Of a DNA stretch of 64,000 bases, positions 8,942 through 17,100 are shown one piece after another. A program made the position numbers and the translations under genes. The notes beneath the pieces are model-generated. The model had not been told where the DNA came from. It was given only the letters and a program-made list of their open reading frames with translations, and searched no databases. How positions within the stretch are numbered: position 1 is the stretch's first letter; every line of letters starts with the position of its first letter. The stretch lies in the NCBI RefSeq assembly GCF_042677865.1, contig NZ_JBHUDD010000001.1:17919-81918 (forward strand). Direction: 5' to 3'. This DNA is from Lutimaribacter salitolerans (GTDB taxonomy: Bacteria > Pseudomonadota > Alphaproteobacteria > Rhodobacterales > Rhodobacteraceae).

Positions 8942-10575
8942 GCGAACCGATGCTGAAGGTCCGTGACCTGAAAATCGGGGCCACGGTCCATCCCCCGGGC
9001 GAGCGTCCGCGCGATATCGAAATCGTGCATGGTATCAGCTTTGATCTTGAGCCCGGCAAGGTGCTGGGCCTGATCGGGGAATCCGGGGCCGGTAAATCGA
9101 CCATCGGTCTGGCCGCCATGGGCTATGGCCGTGGCGGGGTCGAGATCACCGGCGGCGAGGTCTGGGTGAACGGCCGCGACATCCTGAAATCCTCGTTCTT
9201 GGATCTGCGGGCGCTGCGCGGGGGCGAGGTGACCTATGTCAGCCAGTCGGCGGCGGCCAGTTTCAACCCTGCGCGCCCGATCATGGAGCAGGTGATCGAG
9301 GCGGCGGTGCTTCACGGCAAGTTCAGCCAGAAGCAGGCCGAGGACCGCGCGGTGGCGCTGTTTGCCAAGCTGGGCCTGCCAGAGCCGGAGACCATCGGCA
9401 AACGCTATCCGCATCAGGTGTCGGGCGGGCAGTTGCAACGTTGCATGACAGCCCTTGCGCTGTGCCCCGAACCCGATCTGGTGGTGTTCGACGAACCGAC
9501 GACGGCGCTGGACGTGACCACGCAGATCGACGTTCTGATGGCGATCAAGGCGGCGATCCGCGACACCGGCGTGGCCGCGATCTATATCACCCACGACCTG
9601 GCCGTGGTGGCGCAGGTGGCCGATGACATCATGGTGCTGAAACTGGGCGACATGGTGGAATACGGCCCCACCGACCAGATCATCAACCACCCGCAGGAAG
9701 AGTATACGCAGGCGCTGGTCTCGGTCCGGTCGATCCGGCACGACGAAAAAAAGCCCACCGACAATCCGCTGTTGAGGGCGGAAAACATCACCGCGCGGTA
9801 TCGCGGCACGAAATTCGACGTGCTGAAGGATGTGAATGTCGAGATCTATCGCGGTCAGACCCTGGCCGTGGTGGGCGAAAGCGGCTCGGGCAAGTCCACG
9901 CTGGCGCGGGTGATCACCGGGCTGCTCCCGCCGCGTGACGGGCAGTTGGTGTTCGAGGATCGCGCCCTGACGCCCGATCTGCCGTCGCGGCCGCGCGATG
10001 ACCTGCGCGAGATCCAGATGATCTATCAGATGGCCGACGTGGCGATGAACCCGCGCCAGACCGTGGGCACCATCATCGGCCGACCGCTGGAGTTCTATTT
10101 CGGGCTCAGAGGCGCAGAGAAGCGGCGGCGCATCCAGGAGTTGCTGGACGAGATCGAGATGGGAGAGGGGTTCATCGACCGCTATCCCGCCGAACTGTCG
10201 GGCGGGCAGAAACAGCGCGTCTGCATTGCCCGCGCGCTGGCGGCCAAGCCCAAGCTGATCATCTGCGACGAGGTCACCAGCGCGCTGGACCCGCTGGTGG
10301 CGGATGGCATCCTGAAGCTGCTGCTGAACCTGCAGAAGATCGAGGATGTGGCCTACCTGTTCATCACACATGATCTGGCCACGGTGCGCGCCATCGCGGA
10401 CAGCATCGCGGTGATGTATCAGGGGCAGGTGGTGCGCTATGGCACGAAATCCGAGGTGCTGAGCCCGCCCTTTGACGATTACACCGACCTTTTGCTGGGG
10501 TCGGTGCCCGAAATGCGCCTGGGCTGGCTGGAAGACGTGATCGAGAACCGCAAGATGGCCAGCGCCGGGAACTGA
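8938..10575 (+). CDS. ABC transporter ATP-binding protein, fused double (DppD+DppF type)
   Basis: A 545-residue protein with two ABC domains in one chain. I start it at the ATG at 8938, which overlaps the permease stop as ATGA; the frame is open much further upstream only as a shadow of that permease. Domain 1 has Walker A GESGAGKST (about residue 47), signature SGGQLQR and Walker B LVVFDEPTTALD. Domain 2 has GESGSGKST (about 312), LSGGQKQR and LIICDEVTSALD. Both sites look intact. It would energise the importer made by the three preceding genes. Confidence 0.93.
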   Translation: MSEPMLKVRDLKIGATVHPPGERPRDIEIVHGISFDLEPGKVLGLIGESGAGKSTIGLAAMGYGRGGVEITGGEVWVNGRDILKSSFLDLRALRGGEVTYVSQSAAASFNPARPIMEQVIEAAVLHGKFSQKQAEDRAVALFAKLGLPEPETIGKRYPHQVSGGQLQRCMTALALCPEPDLVVFDEPTTALDVTTQIDVLMAIKAAIRDTGVAAIYITHDLAVVAQVADDIMVLKLGDMVEYGPTDQIINHPQEEYTQALVSVRSIRHDEKKPTDNPLLRAENITARYRGTKFDVLKDVNVEIYRGQTLAVVGESGSGKSTLARVITGLLPPRDGQLVFEDRALTPDLPSRPRDDLREIQMIYQMADVAMNPRQTVGTIIGRPLEFYFGLRGAEKRRRIQELLDEIEMGEGFIDRYPAELSGGQKQRVCIARALAAKPKLIICDEVTSALDPLVADGILKLLLNLQKIEDVAYLFITHDLATVRAIADSIAVMYQGQVVRYGTKSEVLSPPFDDYTDLLLGSVPEMRLGWLEDVIENRKMASAGN

Positions 10576-10597
10576 GATCAGGGGTTTGGGATCGCGT

Positions 10598-10598
10598 N
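10598..10598. other. Unresolved base (N)
   Basis: A single N in the gap between the ABC ATPase and the phosphodiesterase gene. The flanks do not repeat each other, unlike the N at 39101, so this may be an ambiguous base or a contig join. Right after it the bases cgggca and tgcccg form a small hairpin. Confidence 0.9.
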
Positions 10599-10630
10599 CC
10601 GGGCAGACATGCCCGATCGAAGGGGGCAAG

Positions 10631-11467
10631 ATGGACCGCAAGCTGCTGCTGATCGTTCTGGACGGCGTGCCGCTGCGCAACTGGACGCGGCTGTTTGGCA
10701 ACCTGGAAGGCTGGGTGCAATCCGGCGAGGCGCAACGCTGGACCATGCGGTCGGTGCTGCCGTCAATCTCGGCCTCGTGCTATGCGTCGATCCACACCGG
10801 GGTGACGCCGCAGGTGCATGGCTGCACCGGCAACGGCAACGTGTTCCGGCTGAGCCAGCCGGACATCTTCAGCCAGGTGCGGCGCGCGGGCGGGGTGACC
10901 GGGGCGGTGGCGCATTCCTTCTGGTCGTCGTTCTTCAACCGCCACCCGTTCGATCTGGTGCGCGATATCGAATATGACGAGCCGGACAGCGACACCATCA
11001 ATCACGGCCGGTTCCACACCATGACCGGCTATGGGCTGATCAACCAGATGACGCCCTCGGACGTGGATCTGTTTGCCACCCTGACCAGCCTGTGTGCGCG
11101 GCACGGGCTGGACTACGGCCTGCTGCACACCTGTACGCTGGACAGCATGGGCCACCGGTTCTTTCACGAGAGCCAGGAGATGGATCACGCCTGCGTGGTG
11201 ATGGACGAGATGCTGGCACCCTTCGTGCCGAAATGGCGCGCGCTGGGATACGAGGTGATCGTGACCGCCGATCACGGTCAGGACGCGCGCGGCCATCATG
11301 GCGGGCATGATCCGCTGCAACAGGAGTTCGCGCTGTATTACTTTGGCGACGCGCAGGGGCCTGCCCCAGATACGGTTCTGGATCAGTTGCAACTGGCGCC
11401 CACGATCCTGACGCGGCTGGGCGCGCCGCTGCCAGAGACGATGCAGGCGCGTCCGTTTCTGGAGTAG
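10631..11467 (+). CDS. Alkaline phosphatase superfamily / type I phosphodiesterase-like hydrolase
   Basis: A 278-residue metal-dependent hydrolase related to nucleotide pyrophosphatases/phosphodiesterases. The start at 10631 is chosen because aagggggcaag supplies a ribosome site and because an upstream frame would run through the N at 10598. Metal-site features are the N-terminal LLLIVLDGVP, the segment SASCYASIHTG where the Ser/Thr nucleophile usually lies, and VIVTADHGQDARGHHGGHDP near the C-terminus. No signal peptide is seen. It follows the ABC importer on the same strand and may remove a phosphoester or phosphonate group from the imported molecule; that link is inference. Confidence 0.83.
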   Translation: MDRKLLLIVLDGVPLRNWTRLFGNLEGWVQSGEAQRWTMRSVLPSISASCYASIHTGVTPQVHGCTGNGNVFRLSQPDIFSQVRRAGGVTGAVAHSFWSSFFNRHPFDLVRDIEYDEPDSDTINHGRFHTMTGYGLINQMTPSDVDLFATLTSLCARHGLDYGLLHTCTLDSMGHRFFHESQEMDHACVVMDEMLAPFVPKWRALGYEVIVTADHGQDARGHHGGHDPLQQEFALYYFGDAQGPAPDTVLDQLQLAPTILTRLGAPLPETMQARPFLE

Positions 11468-11569
11468 GCGCTTTTTCAATGCGTGTTCGCGGACTCTTCG
11501 CGGACTCGAGGGGTGCGCATTTGCGAGTCTTTGCCGCAACACGTCGGGACCACGACCGTTTTTCGTGTA

Positions 11570-11640
11570 TTGCCAATTAAAAACACACTTTCGAATGTGG
11601 CAAAACTGCGTTAGGAAAAAGGCATCTATATAACAGGTGC
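11570..11640 (+). promoter_or_regulatory. Upstream region of the adhesin gene: inverted repeats and an AT-rich -10-like site
   Basis: The inverted pair ttgcca (11570-11575) and tggcaa (11598-11603) encloses a second near-palindrome around ttcgaa. Further down, tatataac at 11627-11634 looks like a -10 element. No clear -35 is spaced from it. This is the most AT-rich stretch in the neighbourhood and is the likely promoter of the adhesin operon. Confidence 0.35.
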
Positions 11641-11673
11641 CGAGGCAAATCGTGCACCAGAGGTAAGAGTGGT

Positions 11674-14600
11674 GTGATTATGCAGGCGATTGATTTCGTT
11701 GTCCGTACAGGTATGGGCGCAGCGCAGCGCGGTCAGATTTCGGCAAGCGAGGCGGTAACACGGGTTTCCCTGACAGGCGGTTCCGAATTTTCATTGAACG
11801 TCCGGCAAGTCGATCTGCAAGGCTTCACCCGGATCGGCAACAGTCTTGAAATCGTGCTGGTCGACGGGCGGGTCGTGCTGCTGGAGAACTATTTTTCCGG
11901 CTCGGAGACGGCTTCGCGCCTGTTCATCAGTGCAGACGGGTATCTGAACGAGGTGGCGTTGGTCGAAGGATCGAGCGGAGAGCTGTACGCGCAATACGGC
12001 CCGACCGCGCAATGGGGCAAATGGAGCCCGGCGGACGATCTGATCTTTCTGAACGAAAGCAATGTCGTCAACGATCAAAGCTATGGGGATGACAACGAGG
12101 TCAGCATGCTGGGCGCGGCGCTGCTGGGCGGCGGCGGGCTTGGCGGAGTTCTGGGCGCTGCCGGTGCGGCCATAGGCGGGGCTGCTTTGCTTGGTGGCGG
12201 CAGCGGCGACATTGGCGGCAACGGCCCCATCGTGCCGACCGTCAACGAGGAAGGTCCGTTGGTGATCGGTGGCGACGACGTTGCAGAGGCCGGCCCGTCC
12301 GTCGGGATTTCGGGAACCGGGGCGCCGGGGTCCGAGGTTGTGGTGACGGTGGGCGATCAGACGGCGACCACCACGATCGACGATGACGGTACATGGGCGG
12401 TCGAACTGGAGGGCGAAGGATTGCCCGCCGACGGCGACCACGACACCATCGTGGTGGTGACCGACCCCGACGGCACGCTGACCGAGATCGAAGGCCCGCA
12501 GGTGATCATCGACCTGACCCCGCCGGAGCTGACGTTCACTGATGGTCCGGTCTCGATCGGGGATATCACCAATGCCGAGGATCACGCCGACGGTGTCGAG
12601 ATCGCCGGAACGGGCGAGGCAGGTGCCGCGGTCGTGGTCGAGGTGAATGGCGCAAGCTATGAAACAACCGTGGCCGAGGATGGCACATGGGGTGTCGTGG
12701 TCGACACAACGGTTCTGGAACCCGGCGAATACGAGGCCGGGATCACCGTGACCACCACCGACAGCCATGGCAACAGCGCGGTTTTCGTGGATACGGTGGT
12801 GATCGACACTGTTCCAAATGCCATCACCATCGACACCGAGACCTTTGAAGGTGACGGCGTGATGAACCTCGTAGAACGCGAGGACGGCATCACCGTCACC
12901 GGCACATCCGTCCCGGGGGAGACCGTTTCCGTGACTCTGGGCGGGGCCACGTTGCTGGCCACGGTCGATGCCAATGGCCTGTGGGAGACGACCTTTCCCA
13001 CCGAAACGCTGGCACGTGGCGAGTATGAGGCCGAGGTCAGCGTCAGTTCGACCGATGCGGCGGGGAACGTGAATACCGTCACGGCGATGGTGCGGGTTGA
13101 TACCGAAACCAGTGTGACGATCAGCGACACGCCGGTGACGGGTGACGACCTTGTCGACGGGGCCGAGGCCGCGCAGGCCATCACTCTGACCGGCACCGCC
13201 GAGGCGGGTGCGAGCGTGATCGTGGCGGTCGAGGGGACGGAGTACACTGCCGATGTGGCCGCCGATGGCGCGTGGTCGCTGACCCTGCCAGCCGGCGCGC
13301 TGCCCGGTGGCGAATACACCGCCACGGCCACAGTGACCGCGACGGATGCGGCGGGCAACGTGGCCACTGCGTCACGCAGCTTTGACGTGGACACCGAAAC
13401 CTTCGTGACCATCGACACTGGCCTTGCGGGCGGCGACGATCTGGTGAATGCCGCCGAACTCGCGGCGGGTGTGACCCTGACCGGCACCGCCGAGCCGGGG
13501 TCAAGCGTGACGGTCAGCGTCGATGGCGTGGCGCTGCCTGCCACGGTGAACGCGGCGGGCAACTGGTCGGTGCAGGTCTCGTCCGCGGACCTTGCCCCGG
13601 GCGAACGCACGGCCACGCTGTCGGTCACGGCGACCGACCCGGCGGGCAACTCTGCCACCACGACGGGCACGCTGGACATCGACACGCAGACCTTCGTCGA
13701 GATCTCGGACGCGCCGATCACCGATGACGACGTGGTGAACGCGGCCGAACGCGCCGCCAGCGGCGTCACCCTGACCGGCACGACCGAGGCGGGGGCGAGC
13801 GAGATCGTGACCATGGCCGGGACGGCCCGGCCTGCGCAGGTCGATGTCCATGGCAACTGGACCGTGACTTTCCTTCCCGGCGAGGTGCCGACAGGTGAAA
13901 CGGTGGCGCCGGTTTCCGTTGAGGCCACGGATGCGGCCGGCAACCGTTCGACCACGACGGGCGAGGTGACCATCGACACGCTGGTGCGCGATTTCGCCCT
14001 GACAAGCACACCGGGCGGCGCGGATGGCGTCCTGAACGCGGTCGAGGCTGAGGCCGGGCTGACGGTGACGGGTACGACAGAGCCGGGTGCGCGCGTGATG
14101 GTGCAGATGGGGCAGGCCAACCTGCCCGCGCAGGTGGATACTGACGGCAGCTGGACCGTGACGATCCCGCAAAACCAGATCACGCGCGGCGAATACACGA
14201 CCACGATGACGGTCACATCCACCGACGCGGCGGGCAACGTGGACACCCTGACACAAGCGGTCGAGGTGGATACCGAGGCGGGCATCCTGACGCTGAGCCG
14301 CGCCCCGATCGAAGGCGACAATGTCATCAACCACGAAGAAAACCTTGACGGCGTGGTCATCCGCGGCACGTCCGATCCGGGTGCGGTTGTGCAGGTCAGC
14401 CTTGGGGGGGTGACCCACAGCACGGTGACCGACGCCGCAGGCAACTGGCAGCGCCTGTTCACGCGCGCCGAGATCCCCGCAGATACGGCCGATGCGCCCA
14501 TCGTTGCCACCACCACGGATGCGGCGGGCAACACCCGCACCGTGACCGGCAGCGTCGGCGTGGACACCGTGGTTGAGAACTTCGGCTTTGCACCTGAAAC

Positions 14601-15723
14601 GATCGGCGGCGACGGCGTCATCAACGGGGCGGAGCAACAGGGCGTGGTCGAGGTGACGGGCACGGTTGAACCCGGCTCGACCGTCAATGTCATGATCGGC
14701 GGGGTGACCCGCACGGCACAGGTGCAGGCGGATGGCACATGGAGCGCCGGTTTCCTGCACGGCAGCCTGCCGACGGGCGAAGAAACCCTGCCCGTACTCG
14801 TGACTGCGATCGACCGGCACGGCAATCGCGCCGAACTGCGCGACACCGTGGAACTGGACACGCTGGTCAACCGGCTGACCAGCACGGGCGATCCGACCGG
14901 CGGCGACGGTGTGGTCAATCTGGCCGAGGCGCAGGCCGGGCTGAGCCTGAATGGCCAGGTCGAAGCCGGCTCGACCGTTCTGGTGACGGTGGCGGGCATG
15001 GCCTATCAGGCAGATGTCACGCCATCTGGCGACTGGTCGATCGATCTGCCGGGCAATGCCATTCCTGCGGGGCTGACCAGCATCGATGTCAGCATCGATG
15101 CCACCGATCCGGCGGGCAACACGTCGAATCTGACACAGGCGCTGGCGCTGGATCTCGAAGCGCCTGAAACGCCGGTGATCGTGGATTACACCCGCAACCT
15201 GAACGGCTTTGCGGCCATCTCGGTTGATCTGACGTCGGATGATATCAGCGTCTATGAGGTCAATCAGGGCACACCGGGTGGTCAGGTCGGAGGCGACGGC
15301 GTGCCCGTGGATGTCTTCGGGATCGAGGCGTTCCGCTTTACCCCCGAAATCCCCGACGGCTCGCATCTGATCGTGCACAGCGTGGATGCGGCAGGCAACA
15401 GCTCGGGCACCTATCTGGTGCTGGACGAATTGACCAACGCGCGCGTCGATCTGTCGAACACCGGGCTGGGCGCGTTCAACATCGAAGCGGTCGACCTGCA
15501 ATTCGCCGAGGACAGCCACCTGACCATCACCGAGGCGCAGATCACCGCGCTGTCGTCGAACACCGACACGCTGGTCGTTGCGGGCGGTGCGGATGACACG
15601 GTGACGATCACGGGGGCCAGCAACACCGGTGAAACCCGCGTGATCGAGGGCCAGACCTATCAGGTCTACAGCCTGGGTGATGCCACCGTGGTGGTGGACG
15701 AGGACATCAACACCGTCATCTGA
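11674..15723 (+). CDS. BapA-like giant adhesin with Ig-like repeats, secreted by the type I system
   Basis: A 1349-residue surface protein. Residues about 1-128 are the BapA prefix-like domain (IDFVVRTGMGAAQRGQIS, LFISADGYLNEVALVE). A Gly/Ala-rich linker follows at 145-178. Then come about ten Ig-like repeats of roughly 95 residues, each containing a GDGVVNxAE-like acidic loop that could bind calcium and a TGTAEPGSSV strand. The C-terminal ~100 residues (AEDSHLTITEAQI… GDATVVVDEDINTVI) are probably the secretion signal. The GTG at 11674 has the better-spaced ribosome site (agagg, ten bases away); ATG at 11680 is the alternative. The exporter genes follow directly. Role: attachment or biofilm. 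Confidence 0.9.
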   Translation: MIMQAIDFVVRTGMGAAQRGQISASEAVTRVSLTGGSEFSLNVRQVDLQGFTRIGNSLEIVLVDGRVVLLENYFSGSETASRLFISADGYLNEVALVEGSSGELYAQYGPTAQWGKWSPADDLIFLNESNVVNDQSYGDDNEVSMLGAALLGGGGLGGVLGAAGAAIGGAALLGGGSGDIGGNGPIVPTVNEEGPLVIGGDDVAEAGPSVGISGTGAPGSEVVVTVGDQTATTTIDDDGTWAVELEGEGLPADGDHDTIVVVTDPDGTLTEIEGPQVIIDLTPPELTFTDGPVSIGDITNAEDHADGVEIAGTGEAGAAVVVEVNGASYETTVAEDGTWGVVVDTTVLEPGEYEAGITVTTTDSHGNSAVFVDTVVIDTVPNAITIDTETFEGDGVMNLVEREDGITVTGTSVPGETVSVTLGGATLLATVDANGLWETTFPTETLARGEYEAEVSVSSTDAAGNVNTVTAMVRVDTETSVTISDTPVTGDDLVDGAEAAQAITLTGTAEAGASVIVAVEGTEYTADVAADGAWSLTLPAGALPGGEYTATATVTATDAAGNVATASRSFDVDTETFVTIDTGLAGGDDLVNAAELAAGVTLTGTAEPGSSVTVSVDGVALPATVNAAGNWSVQVSSADLAPGERTATLSVTATDPAGNSATTTGTLDIDTQTFVEISDAPITDDDVVNAAERAASGVTLTGTTEAGASEIVTMAGTARPAQVDVHGNWTVTFLPGEVPTGETVAPVSVEATDAAGNRSTTTGEVTIDTLVRDFALTSTPGGADGVLNAVEAEAGLTVTGTTEPGARVMVQMGQANLPAQVDTDGSWTVTIPQNQITRGEYTTTMTVTSTDAAGNVDTLTQAVEVDTEAGILTLSRAPIEGDNVINHEENLDGVVIRGTSDPGAVVQVSLGGVTHSTVTDAAGNWQRLFTRAEIPADTADAPIVATTTDAAGNTRTVTGSVGVDTVVENFGFAPETIGGDGVINGAEQQGVVEVTGTVEPGSTVNVMIGGVTRTAQVQADGTWSAGFLHGSLPTGEETLPVLVTAIDRHGNRAELRDTVELDTLVNRLTSTGDPTGGDGVVNLAEAQAGLSLNGQVEAGSTVLVTVAGMAYQADVTPSGDWSIDLPGNAIPAGLTSIDVSIDATDPAGNTSNLTQALALDLEAPETPVIVDYTRNLNGFAAISVDLTSDDISVYEVNQGTPGGQVGGDGVPVDVFGIEAFRFTPEIPDGSHLIVHSVDAAGNSSGTYLVLDELTNARVDLSNTGLGAFNIEAVDLQFAEDSHLTITEAQITALSSNTDTLVVAGGADDTVTITGASNTGETRVIEGQTYQVYSLGDATVVVDEDINTVI

Positions 15724-15801
15724 CGCGGTCCGGGACGATGGGGCGTGCATCGGTTTGCGCGCCCCGACAACACCACAAGCCTCTGGGTACAAGAGGCGGT
15801 C

Positions 15802-17100
15802 ATGGGGCAGTGTATGAGTAGGGCAGTAATCGTTGGCGCAGTCGGTCTGGCCGTATCGGCCTGCATGGGGCCGGGTGATACGGTGACGCGCGCCGCGCCT
15901 GCGCAGCCGGTCACGGCCCTTGGGGCCGCTCGGGGCGAAGCCGCCGAAAGCCCGATCATCGACGCGCTCTTGTCGCGGCAAAGCGCGCTGCCCAAGGGGG
16001 GCGCGTTCGACACCGTGGCCGACGCGGTGCTGGCGGCCAATTCGCGCGCCGCCGAGGCCGAGTTGCGCAGCGCGCGGTTGCGCGCGCAGGCCGCCGCCAA
16101 GAACTGGCTGCCCACGATTGGCCCGCAGGTCAGCCTTTCCAGCCTGTCGCAGGTTGCCGCGCAACTGGTGGTCGATCAGGTGCTGTTCGGCGGGGGGCGC
16201 AAGAAGGCCGAGCGCGCCTTTGCCAGGGCCGATGTCGAGGTCGCCGCCGTGTCGCTGGCGCAAGACACCAACCAGCGTGTGTTCATCGCGCTGTCGCTCT
16301 ATCTGGATGCGCAGAAGGCGCGCGAAAAGGCGGCGCTGGCGGCGCAGTCCGAAACCGACATGGCCCGTTTCGAATGGGTGATGAACGAGCGCGTGCAGGG
16401 CGGCATCTCGAACAGTTCGGATCTGAACGTGCTGCGGCAAAAGCTGTCGGAAATCCGCGCGGACAAGCAGGCCCAGGCCGAGGCGGCGGCGGCGGCACTA
16501 GCCGAACTGAACGCGATGGCGATCCGTCTGCTGGGGGATGTCTCGGGCCTTTCGGCGCTACAGGTGGCCGCCGGTGAGCCCGAGCCTCTGGCAGTGATGC
16601 TGGCCGAGGCCGAAAAGCTGCGCGCCGCCGAGGCTGCGAAGATCGAGAAGGCGGGGTATATGCCCCAGGTTTCGGCCAATGCGGTGCTGGGCGACAATGG
16701 GTCGGGGCCATCGCTGACGGTGACATCCGATCAGCCGCTGGGCTTTGGCACCGGGGCCAGCCTGCAGGCCATCGCGGCGCAGGCGCAAGCCGCCGACCGC
16801 AAGGTGGGTCAGGCCCGTGAAGACGCCAATCGCCGCCTGCGTCGGCTTGAGGCGCAGGGCAGCGCGCTGGCCCGCCAGGCGACCGAAGCGACCGCCTTGA
16901 CGCAGGCCGCGAGGCGCAATCTGGATATGTTTCAGGCGCAGTATGACGCGGGCCAGCGGCAGGTGATGGATGTGGTCGGCGTTTACGAAGCCTATGCCCG
17001 CCAGCAGGAGGCGCAGGTCGACCTGAGATACGACGCGGCGCGCGCGCAGTTGGAAATCGCCCGCGATCTGGGCCTGCTGGCCGACGGGGGCAGGATATGA
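15802..17100 (+). CDS. TolC-family outer-membrane channel with a lipoprotein-type N-terminus
   Basis: About 432 residues. I begin at ATG 15802, preceded by agaggcggtc; ATG 15814 is also possible, and an in-frame ATG at 15745 would hide the signal peptide. The N-terminus ends in LAVSAC, a usable lipobox, so the protein may be lipid-anchored. The rest shows the paired TolC repeat pattern with long Ala-rich helices (ANSRAAEAELRSARLRAQAAAKNWLPTIGPQVS and, near the end, YDAGQRQVMDVVGVYEAYARQQ). It is the outer-membrane exit duct for the adhesin, and it overlaps the ABC gene by ATGA. Confidence 0.87.
   Translation: MGQCMSRAVIVGAVGLAVSACMGPGDTVTRAAPAQPVTALGAARGEAAESPIIDALLSRQSALPKGGAFDTVADAVLAANSRAAEAELRSARLRAQAAAKNWLPTIGPQVSLSSLSQVAAQLVVDQVLFGGGRKKAERAFARADVEVAAVSLAQDTNQRVFIALSLYLDAQKAREKAALAAQSETDMARFEWVMNERVQGGISNSSDLNVLRQKLSEIRADKQAQAEAAAAALAELNAMAIRLLGDVSGLSALQVAAGEPEPLAVMLAEAEKLRAAEAAKIEKAGYMPQVSANAVLGDNGSGPSLTVTSDQPLGFGTGASLQAIAAQAQAADRKVGQAREDANRRLRRLEAQGSALARQATEATALTQAARRNLDMFQAQYDAGQRQVMDVVGVYEAYARQQEAQVDLRYDAARAQLEIARDLGLLADGGRI

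Noticed and set aside
11570..11603. Same ttgcca/tggcaa operator as at 34994
   Set aside because: Here the arms are 22 bases apart rather than 2, so it is not the same site; chance is likely.
12300..15200. The adhesin repeats as a CRISPR or satellite array
   Set aside because: Units are about 285 bases, diverged, and in one frame encoding Ig-like domains.
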